Part shown: piece by piece, positions 21,569-22,019 of the stretch
How positions within the stretch are numbered: the first letter of the stretch is position 1
Layout of the letters: each line of letters starts with the position of its first letter
Source: CAYRPN01 sp964426135
Lineage (GTDB): Bacteria; Planctomycetota; Phycisphaerae; Phycisphaerales; Phycisphaeraceae
Direction: 5' to 3'
Assembly (NCBI GenBank): GCA_964426135.1
Contig: CAYRPN010000101.1
Span: 1 to 22,019, forward strand
DNA length: 22,019 bases
Notes under the pieces: model-generated
Databases searched by the model: none
Told to the model about the DNA's origin: nothing
Seen by the model: the letters and a program-made list of their open reading frames with translations, nothing else
Program-made: the position numbers and the translations under genes

Positions 21569-21938
21569 TCAAGCCGCCGGGAGCGGTCCGGCAGCCACCA
21601 GTTTCTTCCTGCGGGAATCGACCACCAACGAGAGGCCCTCCAACGTCCTTGCCCCCAAGAAGAGTCATGTCGCCCGGCTCCGCAAAAACCACCTCATCGA
21701 TGGTGAAATGTTTGTCCACCCGGAGAATGGCGAAGCCGACGCTGCGCGTGATGGTCTGGCCGTTCGCCATTGTGAAGAGGAGATCTTTTTTCTCTCGCTT
21801 CACTCCGATTCTTTCGAGCACGGCGGACGGAATCCACGTGTACTCACTCCCGGTATCGACCAGGGCGCGGGCGACCGTCACCGCTTGCCTGCGGTCCACG
21901 TGATTCTCGATCTTGCAGCCGACGTGGAATGTTCTCAT
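21569..21938 (-). pseudogene. Retropepsin-like aspartic protease with a 1-nt frameshift
   Basis: A small clan AA aspartic protease of the retropepsin-like type found in many bacteria. The active-site motif LVDTGSEYTWIP is intact, followed by MANGQTITRSVGFAILR, TIDEVVFAEPGDMTLLG, typical of the family. After LLG the frame changes. If one G is removed from a run of five (C-run 21652-21656 on the plus strand), translation continues as LGARTLEGLSLVVDSRRKK and then LVAAGPLPAA to a stop at 21569-21571, the expected C-terminus, giving about 122 aa. As written the frame instead runs on to 21531 with an unrelated tail. This is either a real disabling insertion, a sequencing error in a homopolymer, or less likely programmed slippage. 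Start ATG 21938 precedes the family-like MRTFHVGCKIENHV; an upstream ATG at 21959 is possible. Confidence 0.8.
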
Positions 21939-22019
21939 ACGGAATAAAAATACGCCCATGCGATTTAGGATCGTGACCGAAATAACTTCCCGATTTGCAG
22001 GGATCGAACTCCCCTCCCT

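Noticed and set aside
21993..22019. Possible 3' end of a tRNA on the minus strand (GTTCGATCC-like T loop)
   Set aside because: The T-stem pairs poorly and the acceptor side cannot be checked because the window ends.

Overview
This 22 kb window is GC-rich and most likely comes from a planctomycete, possibly of the Phycisphaerae type. That inference rests on a Tat-exported DUF1501 protein, a lipoprotein fusing a CBM9-like domain, a sugar-dehydrogenase propeller and a cytochrome, a Tat-exported enolase-superfamily protein, an LpxK (so probable lipid A), and many inverted-repeat elements between genes. No plasmid, phage, complete insertion sequence or CRISPR array is visible.

Layout. 1-465: tRNA-Ser(UGA) on the minus strand, then a gene-poor stretch. 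466-2568 (-): ABC exporter half-transporter whose linker is built from low-complexity repeats. 2915-3622 (+): YqaA/DedA-like membrane protein. 3795-4793 (+): UDP-glucose 4-epimerase. 4820-5465 (+): overlapping DUF433 antitoxin and DUF5615 PIN-like toxin. 5605-6699 (-): bifunctional chorismate mutase/prephenate dehydratase. 6846-13636 (-): two very large exported proteins, apparently for extracellular or periplasmic carbohydrate metabolism. 13724-14944 (+): a divergent Tat-exported galactonate-dehydratase-like enolase-superfamily protein. 14970-16166 (-): LpxK. 16539-17216 (-): Maf nucleotide pyrophosphatase. 17306-18280 (+): YbbR-like membrane-anchored protein. 18538-19683 (-): PilT-family ATPase. 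19817-21319 (+): DUF1501. 21569-21938 (-): retropepsin-like aspartic protease with a single-base frameshift near its 3' end.

The most striking feature is between the genes. Six clear families of inverted-repeat elements occupy most larger intergenic spaces: 2648-2739, 3646-3752 with 5472-5599, 6769-6808, 10066-10150, 16299-16471 and about 18326-18502. A less certain one lies at 21327-21430. Several have the REPIN architecture: two inverted arms, each able to fold on itself. Polypyrimidine/polypurine tandem tracts lie beside several of them, and related low-complexity DNA has entered the ABC transporter coding sequence in frame.

Start signals fall into three groups. Four genes (pheA, maf, the DUF1501 gene and the DUF433 antitoxin) have a TACAAT or TATAAT box ending only 6 or 8 bases before the start codon, which suggests leaderless mRNAs. 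Several genes (galE, lpxK, and less cleanly the ABC gene and pilT) have pyrimidine-rich leaders without a Shine-Dalgarno sequence. Three (the giant hydrolase-like protein, the enolase-family gene and the YbbR gene) have a clear GGAG or GGAGG.
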